From contig NZ_CP030287.1 of the NCBI RefSeq assembly GCF_003287935.1, positions 7,384,837-7,448,836 on the forward strand: a stretch of 64,000 nucleotides of DNA, in the 5' to 3' direction. Under the pieces are notes generated by a model. The model saw only the letters and a list, made by a program, of their open reading frames with translations, had not been told where the DNA came from and made no database searches. Positions 46,047 to 55,022 of this stretch are shown here, one piece after another. Each line of letters opens with the position of its first letter. Position 1 is the stretch's first letter. Both the position numbers and the translations under genes were made by a program. The stretch is from Streptomyces sp. ICC1 (lineage in GTDB: Bacteria > Actinomycetota > Actinomycetes > Streptomycetales > Streptomycetaceae).

Positions 46047-47786
46047 ATGCCCGGACGACCCCCGGCATACCCCGTGCGCGCCCCCTCGGGCGTGCGCGCA
46101 CGCTTCCTCGTCCGCGGACTCGCGCTGCTCCTGGCCGTGTTGGCCGCCGCCCTGCCCGGCGCGGCGCCCGCCGCCGCCGAAAGCTACGTACCGGTCTCCG
46201 GCGCCGGTTCCACCTGGAGCCAGAACGCCCTCGACCAGTGGCGTGCCAACGTCAAGCAGTACGGCATGACCGTCAACTACAGCGGTACGGGATCGTCCGA
46301 CGGCCGCAACCAGTTCCGCAACGGCACCGTCGACTTCGCGGTCTCCGAGATCCCCTACGGGATCAAGGACTCCGGGGTCGTCGACCCGCCACCCTCGCGC
46401 AAGTTCAGCTACATGCCGATCGTCGCGGGCGGCACGGCCTTCATGTACAACCTCAAGATCGGCAACCGCCGCGTCACCAACCTGAGGCTCTCCGGCGAGG
46501 TCGTCGCCAAGATCTTCACCGGCGTGATCACCACGTGGAACGACGCGGCCATCAAGGCCGACAACCCGGCGCTCGCCGCCTCCCTCCCCGCCCGCAAGAT
46601 CGTCCCCGTCGTCCGCTCCGACGGCTCGGGCACGACGGCCCAGCTGACCAAGTGGCTGAGCACCCGCCACGGATCGCTGTGGGACGCCTACTGCGCCAAG
46701 GCCGGCCGTACCACCCCCTGCGGGGAGACCTCCAACTTTCCCACCAGCCGCGGGTTCGTGGGGCAGTCCGGATCCAACGGGGTCTCCGGCTACGTCGCCC
46801 AAGAGGGCAACATCGGCACCATCACCTACGTGGAGTACTCCTACGCGGTCTCCACGACGGGCTTCCCCGTGGCCAAGATCCTCAACGAGGCGGGCTACTA
46901 CACCGAGCCCACCGCCCAGAACGTCGCGGTCTCCCTCGGCAAGGCGCGGATCGAGTCCGACCTCACCCAGAAGCTGGACGGGGTCTACGCGGGCACCGAC
47001 AACCGCACCTACCCGCTCTCCAGCTACAGCTACATGATCATCCCGACCGCGCAGGAGTCGAACTTCAACCCGCAGAAGGGCAAGGCGCTCGGCGCCTTCG
47101 CCTACTACTTCCTCTGCGAGGGACAGCGCTCGGTCGACCGGCTCGGGTACTCTCCGCTGCCCGTCAACCTCGTCCAGGCCGGTCTGGAACAGGTCCGCCG
47201 CATCCCCGGCGTGACCGTGGCGAACATCGACATCAAGAACTGCAAGAACCCCACCTTCTCCGCCGACGGCACCAACACCCTCGCCCAGACCGCCCCGCAG
47301 CCACCCGACTGCGACAAGCGGGGTGCCACCCAGTGCGAGACCGGCACCGGCGGCAACAAGACGCCCACCCAGACCGGCAGCGCCTCGGGCGGCTCCGGCT
47401 CGGGAGGTGCCACGGGCGCGGGCGGCGCGGCCTCCGGCGGCGCCACGGGCACGGGCGGACCGGGCACGGGCGGTACGGGTGACGGCGGCGCGGGTTCCGC
47501 CGGCGCGACGGGCGGCGCCGCGGCCGACGGCGGTACGGGAGACGGCGCGGCCGCCGCGTCCGGCGGCGCCGACACCGGGGGAGTCGACCCGCAGACGGGC
47601 CGCCCGCTCGCGGCCGGGGCGGGCGACCTGTTCGGGATACCCGTCACCACCGCGAACGGCATCGGCGGTTCCCTGCAGACCGTCCTGATGGTGCTCGGCG
47701 CCCTGATCCTGCTCGCGGTGACCGTCGCCCCGCCGCTGGTCACCCGGCACATGACCCGGCACCGGCGCACGGCAGGCGGCTCCTGA
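46047..47786 (+). CDS. PstS-like, membrane-anchored substrate-binding surface protein
   Basis: 579 residues from ATG 46047 with AGGAGAG upstream. Signal peptide residues 1-45. The phosphate-binding-protein fold has its anion-site loops: GAGSTWSQNAL, YSGTGSSDGRNQF and RSDGSGTTAQLTKWL. After residue 440 comes a Gly/Ala/Ser/Thr-rich flexible stalk of about 90 residues, then a single C-terminal membrane helix (TVLMVLGALILLAVTVAPPL) and a basic tail. Unlike transport PstS it is not a lipoprotein and no pstCAB is adjacent. The stop overlaps the next start. Confidence 0.87.
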   Translation: MPGRPPAYPVRAPSGVRARFLVRGLALLLAVLAAALPGAAPAAAESYVPVSGAGSTWSQNALDQWRANVKQYGMTVNYSGTGSSDGRNQFRNGTVDFAVSEIPYGIKDSGVVDPPPSRKFSYMPIVAGGTAFMYNLKIGNRRVTNLRLSGEVVAKIFTGVITTWNDAAIKADNPALAASLPARKIVPVVRSDGSGTTAQLTKWLSTRHGSLWDAYCAKAGRTTPCGETSNFPTSRGFVGQSGSNGVSGYVAQEGNIGTITYVEYSYAVSTTGFPVAKILNEAGYYTEPTAQNVAVSLGKARIESDLTQKLDGVYAGTDNRTYPLSSYSYMIIPTAQESNFNPQKGKALGAFAYYFLCEGQRSVDRLGYSPLPVNLVQAGLEQVRRIPGVTVANIDIKNCKNPTFSADGTNTLAQTAPQPPDCDKRGATQCETGTGGNKTPTQTGSASGGSGSGGATGAGGAASGGATGTGGPGTGGTGDGGAGSAGATGGAAADGGTGDGAAAASGGADTGGVDPQTGRPLAAGAGDLFGIPVTTANGIGGSLQTVLMVLGALILLAVTVAPPLVTRHMTRHRRTAGGS

Positions 47787-50503
47787 TGCGCACCGCGACC
47801 CAACTGACGCGCACCGCGACCCAACTGACGCGCCCCGCGGCCCTCCTGCGGGCCCCGCGCCGGATCCGGCTGCTGCTCGGCTCGCTGTGCCTGGTGCTGC
47901 TCCCCGTGGTCGCCGCGGCCGGCCCCGGCGGCCTGGGCGCGCAGCCCGCCTACGCCGCCGGCGCGGACCCGGGCTCCGCGGCCACCGTGTCCGGAACCGG
48001 GGACTTCGCCGCCCTCAAGGTGACCGTCAGCCAGACCCGCAACCTCGTCGACCAGGTCGTCAAGGTCTCGTGGACCGGCGGCGCGACCACCGTCTCGGAC
48101 ACCGCGTACCACGCGAACTACCTCCAGATCATGCAGTGCTGGGGCGACGCGCAGACCGGCCCCACCACCGACCAGTGCCAGTTCGGCGGCTCCTCCGCCC
48201 TCGGGGCCGGAGCGGGCAACCAGGCCGCCGGCGCCTACACCAACAGCCGCCAGCTCAACTACGGGGCCAACCTCCAGGACGGCGAGCACCTGCCGCTGCC
48301 GCCCGCCACCCCGAGCGGGATCTCGTACGCCCCCTTCCGCACGGTCGGCGGGGACCCCGTCAGCCAGGGCAACTGGAACGAGTTCTTCGACGTCAACAGC
48401 ACCAACGAGGTCCCCTACGCCCGAACCAACGCCCGCGGCGCCGGCGAGGTCTGGTTCGAGACCCAGACCGCCGTCGAGGCCCCCGGACTCGGCTGCGGAT
48501 CCGCCCTCCGCGACGCACGGGGGGCCGTGACCGGCCGCGGCTGCTGGCTGGTCGTCGTGCCGCGCGGCACCCACGAGATCGACGGCAGCCCGTACACCGG
48601 CCAGTCCGGCGGACAGCTCCAGTCCTCCCCGCTCAGCCCGGCCAACTGGAAGCAGCGCATCGCCGTCCCCCTCGGCTTCGAACCCATCGGCGACTACTGC
48701 CCCATCGGCGCCGAGGAACGCGGCACCATCGGCAGCGAGATGGCCGCCGAGGCCGTCACCCGCTGGCAGCCCGCCCTGTGCCAGACCGGCGGCAAGGCCG
48801 TCTACGGCTACGCCCAGGTCCCCGACGAGACGGCCCGCGTCAAACTGCTCTCCGGAGCCCCCGGGCTGGTCTACCTCGGCCGGGCGGCGCCGGCCGACGC
48901 CGCCCGCAAGCCCGTGTACGCGCCCGTCGCCCTCTCCGGCATCACCCTCGGCTTCTTCATCGAGAGCCAGGCCGGATTCCAGGCCCCGGAGGAGGTCAGG
49001 GCGCGCAACGGCACCCGGCTCGGCTCCCTGCGGCTGACCCCGCGCCTCGTGGCGAAGCTGCTGACCGAGTCGTACAAGGACGGCAACTCCCGCTTCGCCG
49101 AGAGCACCGCGAAGAACCCCGAGAACCTCGGCCGGGACCCGGAGTTCCTGCGGCACAACCCCGCCTACGCGGGCCTCGACTTCGGCGGCAAGCTCGGCGA
49201 CGCGCTCGTACCGCAGCCGCTCGCCGACACCACCCGCCAGCTGTGGGAGTGGGTGGCGCGGGACCCGGAGGCCCGGGAGTTCCTCAGCGGAGTGCCCGAC
49301 AACGCGGGGGCCCACGGGGACGCCTCGTACGCCGGCATGGCGGTGAACCCGAACTACAAGGGGATCAGCCTGCCGACCGACACCTTCCCCAAGAGCGACC
49401 CCTTCTGCCAGCCCTTCGACGACCGCCCGAACTTCCCGCTCTGCGTCCAGGACAAGCACCCCTACGCCACGGACATGCACGCCGCCGCACGCGCCGCGAG
49501 CCGGGGCGACACCCTGGCCCGCACCTCCTGGGACGCCACCGCCACCCCTCCCGCCTACAAGAAGGACCCGCCGCAGCCGGCCGGACTGCGCGCCGTGCTC
49601 GCCGTCACCGACACCGCCACCGCCGACCGGTACGGCCTGGTGCGCGCCGAACTGCTGAACGCGGCCGGCCGGTTCACCGCCCCCGAGCCGGCCGCCCTCA
49701 TCGCCGCCGCGAACGCCCGCAAGCCCGGGGCGGACGGGGTGAGCACCCCCGACCCCGCGGCCACCGATCCGGCGGCCTACCCGCTCACGGTCCTCACGTA
49801 CGCCGCGACCGTGCCCGCCGACCTCACCGTCGCGGAGGGCAAGGACTACGGCGCCCTGCTGGCCTACGCGGCCGACCGGGGCCAGAGCCCGGGCGTGGCC
49901 GCCGGCAGCCTGCCGCCCGGCTACGCCCCGCTGCCCGAGGCCCTGCGCGCCCAGACCCGGGCCGCGGCCGGGCGGGTGGGCTCCGAAGCGGGCAAGAAGC
50001 CCTCCGAGGAGGGCGCCGCGTCGGGCGGATCAGGCTCCTCGAACGGTACGTCGGCCACCGCGGGCGGCTCCCAGGCCTCCTCGGGATCCGGCCCGGCCGG
50101 TACCGGGACCTCCGCCGCGGGGGCTTCGACGGCGGGCGCCGGCTCCGCCCAGGGCGGCGCGCCCGCACCGGCCCCCGCCGCACCCGGAGCCCCGCCCGCC
50201 ACGACGGGCGGCCCCGGGGCCACGGGCGCCCCGGCCGCCGAGGCGGCCGGGTCCACCCCGCGCTGGGTGGTCGGGGCGATCCGCGACGTCCTGCTGGTCT
50301 GCCTGATCGTGGGCGCGCTCGCGGCCTTCGCGGGACCGCTGCTCCCGCGCCTCCTGCCCCGGGCCCTTTCGTGGCTCGGGGCGCTGCGCGGCGGGGCCGC
50401 CGGCCCCTCGGATCCGCCGCCGCTCCCGGCGGACCGGGTCCTCCACGAGAAGCCGGGCCCGCGGGACTGGAGCCCGCCGGCTCCGCGCGACGAAGGGAGG
50501 TGA
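47786..50503 (+). CDS. Large membrane-anchored surface protein
   Basis: 905 residues from ATG 47786, whose A is the last base of the previous stop (TGATG). A long basic N-terminus with a duplicated TATQLTR heptad precedes the signal helix (33-52). The ectodomain opens with FAALKVTVSQTRNLVDQVVK and has several Cys. A Ser/Gly/Ala/Pro stalk follows, then one membrane helix (VVGAIRDVLLVCLIVGALAA) and a cytoplasmic basic tail. Same architecture as its upstream neighbour. No catalytic motif is seen; homologues occur in this operon in other streptomycetes (from memory). Confidence 0.83.
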   Translation: MRTATQLTRTATQLTRPAALLRAPRRIRLLLGSLCLVLLPVVAAAGPGGLGAQPAYAAGADPGSAATVSGTGDFAALKVTVSQTRNLVDQVVKVSWTGGATTVSDTAYHANYLQIMQCWGDAQTGPTTDQCQFGGSSALGAGAGNQAAGAYTNSRQLNYGANLQDGEHLPLPPATPSGISYAPFRTVGGDPVSQGNWNEFFDVNSTNEVPYARTNARGAGEVWFETQTAVEAPGLGCGSALRDARGAVTGRGCWLVVVPRGTHEIDGSPYTGQSGGQLQSSPLSPANWKQRIAVPLGFEPIGDYCPIGAEERGTIGSEMAAEAVTRWQPALCQTGGKAVYGYAQVPDETARVKLLSGAPGLVYLGRAAPADAARKPVYAPVALSGITLGFFIESQAGFQAPEEVRARNGTRLGSLRLTPRLVAKLLTESYKDGNSRFAESTAKNPENLGRDPEFLRHNPAYAGLDFGGKLGDALVPQPLADTTRQLWEWVARDPEAREFLSGVPDNAGAHGDASYAGMAVNPNYKGISLPTDTFPKSDPFCQPFDDRPNFPLCVQDKHPYATDMHAAARAASRGDTLARTSWDATATPPAYKKDPPQPAGLRAVLAVTDTATADRYGLVRAELLNAAGRFTAPEPAALIAAANARKPGADGVSTPDPAATDPAAYPLTVLTYAATVPADLTVAEGKDYGALLAYAADRGQSPGVAAGSLPPGYAPLPEALRAQTRAAAGRVGSEAGKKPSEEGAASGGSGSSNGTSATAGGSQASSGSGPAGTGTSAAGASTAGAGSAQGGAPAPAPAAPGAPPATTGGPGATGAPAAEAAGSTPRWVVGAIRDVLLVCLIVGALAAFAGPLLPRLLPRALSWLGALRGGAAGPSDPPPLPADRVLHEKPGPRDWSPPAPRDEGR

Positions 50504-50603
50504 TGCCCGGCAACGACTGTCGAACCAATCCGCGCCAACGGAACCGCATTCCACGCGTGCCGGGCACCACCCGGGGCGCAGCCTAGCTGAGGGGTATTCC
50601 CGA

Positions 50604-51599
50604 GTGAACAAGAAGAAGATCGCCTTCGCCGTCGCCGCAGCCGCCCTCGCGGCCGGCACCGCCGGCGCCGGCCTCGCCGCCGCCGACCCGGCGGGCCCGC
50701 CGCCGTACCGCCAGCTCTCCGGCGTCGGCTCCGACACCACCCAGGACGTCATGAACGGCCTGGCCGCGGCCATCACGGTCAACGGCCAGAAGGTCATCGG
50801 CTCCTACGACGCCACCGGTTCCGCGAACGTCACCACCAAGGACCCGGCGGTCAACCCGAACTGCACCATCGCCCGGCCGAACGGCTCGGGCGCCGGCCGC
50901 TCCGCGCTGCTCACCTCGCTCCAGGCGAACAACGGCTGTCTGGACTTCGCGCGCTCCTCCGCGCTGAACCTCGCGGCCGCGGCCCCGGGCCTGACGTACG
51001 TCCCCTTCGCGGTCGACGGCGTCAGCTACGCCATCACCCCCGGTTCGGCGATCCCGCGCAAGCTCTCGCTGACCGACCTGAAGGCGATCTACCACTGCGA
51101 CCCGAACTACGTGGGCGCGGGCCCCAACTACGACATGACCGTCTACCTGCCGCAGGCCGGCTCGGGCACCCGCAGCTTCTGGGAGTCCCAGATGGGGATC
51201 ACCGACGCCGACGTCGTCGCGGGCGTCTACCCCTGCGTCAAGGACAAGAAGGGCACCACCCCGGTGCAGGAGCACGACGGCCGCGTCCTCGACGACAAGT
51301 CGATCGTGCCCTTCTCCATCGCCCAGTACCAGGCGCAGTCCTCGCAGACGATCGCCGACCTGCGCGGCCGCGCCATCCTCGGCACGGTCGACGGCCTCGC
51401 TCCCACCGTGCTCAACAGCGGCTTCGGCGTGAAGCGCGACGTCTACAACGTCATTCCGACCAGCAAGGTCGCCGTCGCGCCGTGGAGCACCGTCTTCGTC
51501 GGCTCCACCTCCGAGATCTGCAAGCAGACCTCGGTGATCAACACGTACGGCTTCGCCACCAACCCGAACTGCGGCGACACCACCAAGCAGACCCCGTGA
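50604..51599 (+). CDS. PstS-like secreted protein
   Basis: 331 residues from GTG 50604. Signal peptide KKKIAFAVAAAALAAGTAGA with Ala-rich cleavage site near residue 27. The mature part starts YRQLSGVGSDTTQDVMNGL, an anion-binding-type loop, and includes RPNGSGAGRSALL and QAGSGTRSFWESQMGI. No lipobox or anchor, so it is freely secreted or held by partners. It is third in the surface-protein operon, 100 bases after the large protein. Confidence 0.87.
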   Translation: MNKKKIAFAVAAAALAAGTAGAGLAAADPAGPPPYRQLSGVGSDTTQDVMNGLAAAITVNGQKVIGSYDATGSANVTTKDPAVNPNCTIARPNGSGAGRSALLTSLQANNGCLDFARSSALNLAAAAPGLTYVPFAVDGVSYAITPGSAIPRKLSLTDLKAIYHCDPNYVGAGPNYDMTVYLPQAGSGTRSFWESQMGITDADVVAGVYPCVKDKKGTTPVQEHDGRVLDDKSIVPFSIAQYQAQSSQTIADLRGRAILGTVDGLAPTVLNSGFGVKRDVYNVIPTSKVAVAPWSTVFVGSTSEICKQTSVINTYGFATNPNCGDTTKQTP

Positions 51600-51677
51600 A
51601 CCCGTGAACGCCCTGAACACCCTGAACACCCTGAACGTCCTGATCCCCGCGCCTGATCCACTGATTCTGGAGACGCT

Positions 51678-53267
51678 GTGCTGAAGAACAGGCTGAACAC
51701 CTCCCGGGCGGCACGGGCCCTGGCCCTCGGCGTCGCCGCCCTGACCACCGCCTTCGCGGCGGGTCTGGCCGGCGCGAGCGCCGCGTACGCCGCCCCGATC
51801 GGCACCATCGAGGTCAACCCGGCGACCGGCGCGGACACGTCCGGCATCGCCTTCACCACCTCGGGCGCCTGCCCGGCCGGCGCCACCAACGTGCTGGTCA
51901 AGGTGGAGGGCTCCGGCTTCCCGGCCGGCGGCCTGAACGTGGTCGGCAACTCGCCCGTCGGGACCTACCCGACCGCCCCGAACGGCGGCATGGTCATCCC
52001 GCTGACCTCCACGATGCGGGACTACGCCAGCCAGGCCGGCTTCACCACCCTGCAGGGCAAGTACGACTTCACGGTCATCTGCCGGACCGCCTTCAACGGC
52101 ACCAGCCTCGGCGACTACACGGGCGCCGTCTGGTTCACCTCGAACACGGCCTACCAGAACACCGACCCGGCCGTGAAGACCGACACCACCACCTCGCTCG
52201 CGGTCACCCCGGCCGGCCCCGCCCAGGCGGGCACCCCGGTCACCCTCACCGCCACCGTCGCCCCGGCCGCCGCCGGCGGCACCGTCCAGTTCAAGGACGG
52301 CGCGGGCGACCTCGGCACGGCCGTCACGGTGAACAACGGCACGGCCGCGCTCACCACCTCCAACCTGGCCGCCGGCACGCACGGCCTGACCGCCGTCTTC
52401 ACCCCGGCGAGCGCCTCGTACAACGGCTCGTCCTCCGCGGTGGTCTCCTACGCGGTCGCGGCCGTCCCGGCCACGGCCACCACCACCGCCCTGGCCGTCT
52501 CCCCGGCCGCCACCGCGCCGCAGTTCAGCCCGGTGACCCTGACCGGCACGGTCACCCCCGCGGGCGCCGCGGGAGCCGTGAAGTTCACCGACACCGTCGG
52601 CGGCAGCACCCTCACCCTGGGCACCGTCCCGGTCGCGGGCGGCAGCGCCACCCTCACCACCAGCAGCCTCCCGGTGGGCAGCCACTCCTTCACCGCGGTG
52701 TTCGTGCCGGCCGACGCGGGCGCCTTCACCGGCTCCGACTCGGGCGCGATCCCCTACGTGGTGGGCGCCTTCACCGGCGTCTCCGCCTCCGAGACCATCA
52801 CCACGACCGTCAACTCGGGCGCGCTCGTCATCAGCGTCGCCAACCCGCAGGTCACGCTGCCCTCGCCGGTGCTCAACGCCGACGGCGACCTGCTGACCAC
52901 CGCCGGGTCCATCAACCCGGTCACCCTCACCGACACCCGCGCCGGAAACCCGGGCTGGACCGTCAGCGGCCAGGTCACCGACTTCTCCGACGGTGCCACG
53001 CACGCCATCAACGGCCAGAACCTCGGCTGGTCCCCGAAGCTCGTCGACAAGGCGCCCGCGCAGACGGTGACGGCCGGTTCCGCCGTCGCCGCCGCGCACG
53101 GAGCCGCCACCGGCGACGCGGGCACGGCGGGCCTCAAGTCCGCCCGCACGCTGGCCAACGGCACCGGCCTCGGCACCGCGCACTTCGGCGCCGACCTCGC
53201 CCTGAACGTCCCGACCTCCACGGTGTCCGGCACGTACTCCGCGACCCTCACGCTCACCGCCATCTGA
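51678..53267 (+). CDS. Secreted protein with Ig-like repeats and WxL-like C-terminal domain
   Basis: 529 residues from GTG 51678. Signal peptide to about residue 39. Residues 40-165 form a domain repeated in the protein at 54516 (VNPATGADTSGIAFTTSGAC; VWFTSNTAYQNTDPAV). Two bacterial Ig-like repeats follow (about 170-262 and 266-362; AGTHGLTAVFTPASASYNGS is the typical end). Residues 370-529 resemble WxL domains: NPGWTVSGQVTDFSDG (Trp427) and NLGWSPKL (Trp451), ending TYSATLTLTAI. In Firmicutes WxL domains bind peptidoglycan together with DUF916 proteins, and one is encoded next. Confidence 0.82.
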   Translation: MLKNRLNTSRAARALALGVAALTTAFAAGLAGASAAYAAPIGTIEVNPATGADTSGIAFTTSGACPAGATNVLVKVEGSGFPAGGLNVVGNSPVGTYPTAPNGGMVIPLTSTMRDYASQAGFTTLQGKYDFTVICRTAFNGTSLGDYTGAVWFTSNTAYQNTDPAVKTDTTTSLAVTPAGPAQAGTPVTLTATVAPAAAGGTVQFKDGAGDLGTAVTVNNGTAALTTSNLAAGTHGLTAVFTPASASYNGSSSAVVSYAVAAVPATATTTALAVSPAATAPQFSPVTLTGTVTPAGAAGAVKFTDTVGGSTLTLGTVPVAGGSATLTTSSLPVGSHSFTAVFVPADAGAFTGSDSGAIPYVVGAFTGVSASETITTTVNSGALVISVANPQVTLPSPVLNADGDLLTTAGSINPVTLTDTRAGNPGWTVSGQVTDFSDGATHAINGQNLGWSPKLVDKAPAQTVTAGSAVAAAHGAATGDAGTAGLKSARTLANGTGLGTAHFGADLALNVPTSTVSGTYSATLTLTAI

Positions 53268-53411
53268 TCCAGGCGTGAGCCCCGGGCCGGGGCGGACCGC
53301 GCTGCCCGCGCGGCCCGCTCCGACCCGCCCCTGACGCCTGGAGCCGTGCCGCTCCGCCCACCACAACTCGCCGCACCCGCCGCCCCCTTCTCCGGATCGG
53401 ACGCCCGAGCC

Positions 53412-55022
53412 ATGACCTGCACCGACCCCGCCGCCCGGCGCGGCCGCCGCCCCGCCGGGGCGCGGCACACGGCCGCCCTGCTCCTCGCCGTCCTGCTCGC
53501 GCTGTCCGTCGTACCGACCGCGCGGGCCGCGACGACGGCCCCGGCCGCCGGCGCCGAGGACCGCAAGTCCACCTTCGGCGTGCAGCCGGCCGGCCCGAAG
53601 GGGCCCGACGCGCGCCCGCACTTCTCCTACGGGGTGACCGGCGGTGCCGGGATGCGCGACCAGATCGCCGTCTGGAACTACGGCGAGGAATCGCTCACCC
53701 TCGCCGTCTACGCGAGCGACGCGGTCAACACCGTCGACGGCGGCTTCGACCTCCTCCCGGCCGGCCAGGCCCCCAAGGACGCGGGCAGCTGGATCAAGCT
53801 GGAGAAGGACCAGGTCACCGTCCCGCCCAAGGGCAACGTCCTCGTGCCCTTCACCGTCAGCGTGCCCCGCGACGTCACCCCCGGCGACCACACCGGAGGC
53901 ATCGTCGCCTCACTGCCCGGCGGCGGCCAGGACGCCCAGGGCAACAAGGTCAAGCTCGACCAGCGGGTCGGCGCCCGCGTCTACATCCGCGCCGCCGGGA
54001 CCCTGACCCCCCGCCTGGAGGTCCAGCAGGTCAGCGCCGCCTACGAGGGCACCGCCAACCCCTTCGCCGCCGGCTCGGCCACCGTGACGTACACCCTGCG
54101 CAACACCGGCAACGTCCGGCTCGGCGCCCGGCAGGCCGTCCGCGTCAACGGCCTGTTCGGCACCTCCGTCACCGCCGGCGGCCTGGGGGACCTCGGCGAC
54201 CTGCTGCCCGGCAGCTCGCTGACCATCACCGCCAAGGCCGACGGCGTGGCCCCCGTGGTGCGCTCCTCCGCCGTCGTCTCCGTCCAGCCGGTCGCGGCCC
54301 GCGACGGCGTGGACCCCAAGCTTCCGTCCCTGACCCGCTCGGTGTCGCTGTGGACGGTCCCGTGGACGCTGCTCGCGGTGGTCCTCGTGATCACCGGGGG
54401 CGGGCTGTGGGTCCGGCGCCGCAGGCGCCTGGCCCGGGCCGCGGCCACCGCGTCGGCCCGCCGGCGCAACACCTCTGAACCGAACAACCGCCAGCACGCA
54501 CCCAAGGAGCCCATCGTGCAGTTCACACGTCCCGGCCGGCGATCCGCGGCCGTCGCCGCGAGCGCGGTCGCCGCCGCCCTCGCGGGCCTGGCCCTGACCT
54601 CGCCCACGGCGGCCCAGGCCGCCCCGGCCGGCTCGGCGACGGTCAACCCGGCCACCGGCGCGGACACCAGCAGCATCGACCTGACCACGTCGGCCGCCTG
54701 CCCGGCGCCCGCCACGAACATCCTGGTCAAGGTGGCCGGCAAGGGCTTCCCGGCCGAGGGCAAGAACGTGGTGGGCAACTCGCCGATATCCACCTACGGG
54801 CAGGCGCCGTCCGGCGGCATCAACGTCCCGCTGACGATGACCATGCGCGACTACGCGAACGAGGCCGGCTTCAGCGTCCTGGAGGGCCGCTACGACCTGA
54901 CGGTGGTGTGCCGCAAGGCGTTCGGATCCGACACGTACGGGGACTTCACGGGCTCCGTGTGGTTCACCTCCAACACCGCCTACCAGACGACGGATCCGGC
55001 GGTCCCGACCCCGACGCGCTGA
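53412..55022 (+). CDS. DUF916-type (WxL-interacting-like) protein, fused in frame to the next gene
   Basis: ATG 53412 gives signal peptide 15-40, then a DUF916-like domain with its hallmark VPFTVSVPRDVTPGDHTGGI, a second beta domain (SATVTYTLRNTGNVRLGARQ), one membrane helix (313-334) and an Arg-rich cytoplasmic tail (335-352). This matches WxL-interacting proteins of Firmicutes. There is no stop before the following secreted-protein gene: the frame continues through its start at 54516 to 55022, 536 residues in all. TGA is present out of frame within ACCTCTGAACC after the tail, suggesting a one-base indel removed the true end near residue 356. GTG 53346 is an alternative start. Confidence 0.75.
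   Translation: MTCTDPAARRGRRPAGARHTAALLLAVLLALSVVPTARAATTAPAAGAEDRKSTFGVQPAGPKGPDARPHFSYGVTGGAGMRDQIAVWNYGEESLTLAVYASDAVNTVDGGFDLLPAGQAPKDAGSWIKLEKDQVTVPPKGNVLVPFTVSVPRDVTPGDHTGGIVASLPGGGQDAQGNKVKLDQRVGARVYIRAAGTLTPRLEVQQVSAAYEGTANPFAAGSATVTYTLRNTGNVRLGARQAVRVNGLFGTSVTAGGLGDLGDLLPGSSLTITAKADGVAPVVRSSAVVSVQPVAARDGVDPKLPSLTRSVSLWTVPWTLLAVVLVITGGGLWVRRRRRLARAAATASARRRNTSEPNNRQHAPKEPIVQFTRPGRRSAAVAASAVAAALAGLALTSPTAAQAAPAGSATVNPATGADTSSIDLTTSAACPAPATNILVKVAGKGFPAEGKNVVGNSPISTYGQAPSGGINVPLTMTMRDYANEAGFSVLEGRYDLTVVCRKAFGSDTYGDFTGSVWFTSNTAYQTTDPAVPTPTR
54516..55022 (+). CDS. Secreted protein, duplicate of the Ig/WxL protein's N-terminal domain
   Basis: 168 residues from GTG 54516, with AAGGAG 9 bases upstream, inside the larger frame. 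Signal peptide (RRSAAVAASAVAAALAGLAL) then ATVNPATGADTSSIDLTTSA through VWFTSNTAYQTTDPAVPTP, over 60% identical by eye to residues 43-165 of the protein at 51678. Four Cys in the same positions suggest two disulfides. The independent ribosome binding site and signal peptide argue that it is normally a separate protein. Confidence 0.8.
   Translation: MQFTRPGRRSAAVAASAVAAALAGLALTSPTAAQAAPAGSATVNPATGADTSSIDLTTSAACPAPATNILVKVAGKGFPAEGKNVVGNSPISTYGQAPSGGINVPLTMTMRDYANEAGFSVLEGRYDLTVVCRKAFGSDTYGDFTGSVWFTSNTAYQTTDPAVPTPTR

Noticed and set aside
51600..51677. CCCTGAACA repeats before the Ig/WxL gene considered as a regulatory site
   Set aside because: Three to four imperfect 9-base copies in a short gap; nothing distinguishes them from slippage repeats.
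50583..53891. A 1102-residue minus-strand open frame
   Set aside because: Antisense shadow of the PstS-like and Ig/WxL genes with Arg/Gly/Val/Asp-rich composition and no family features.
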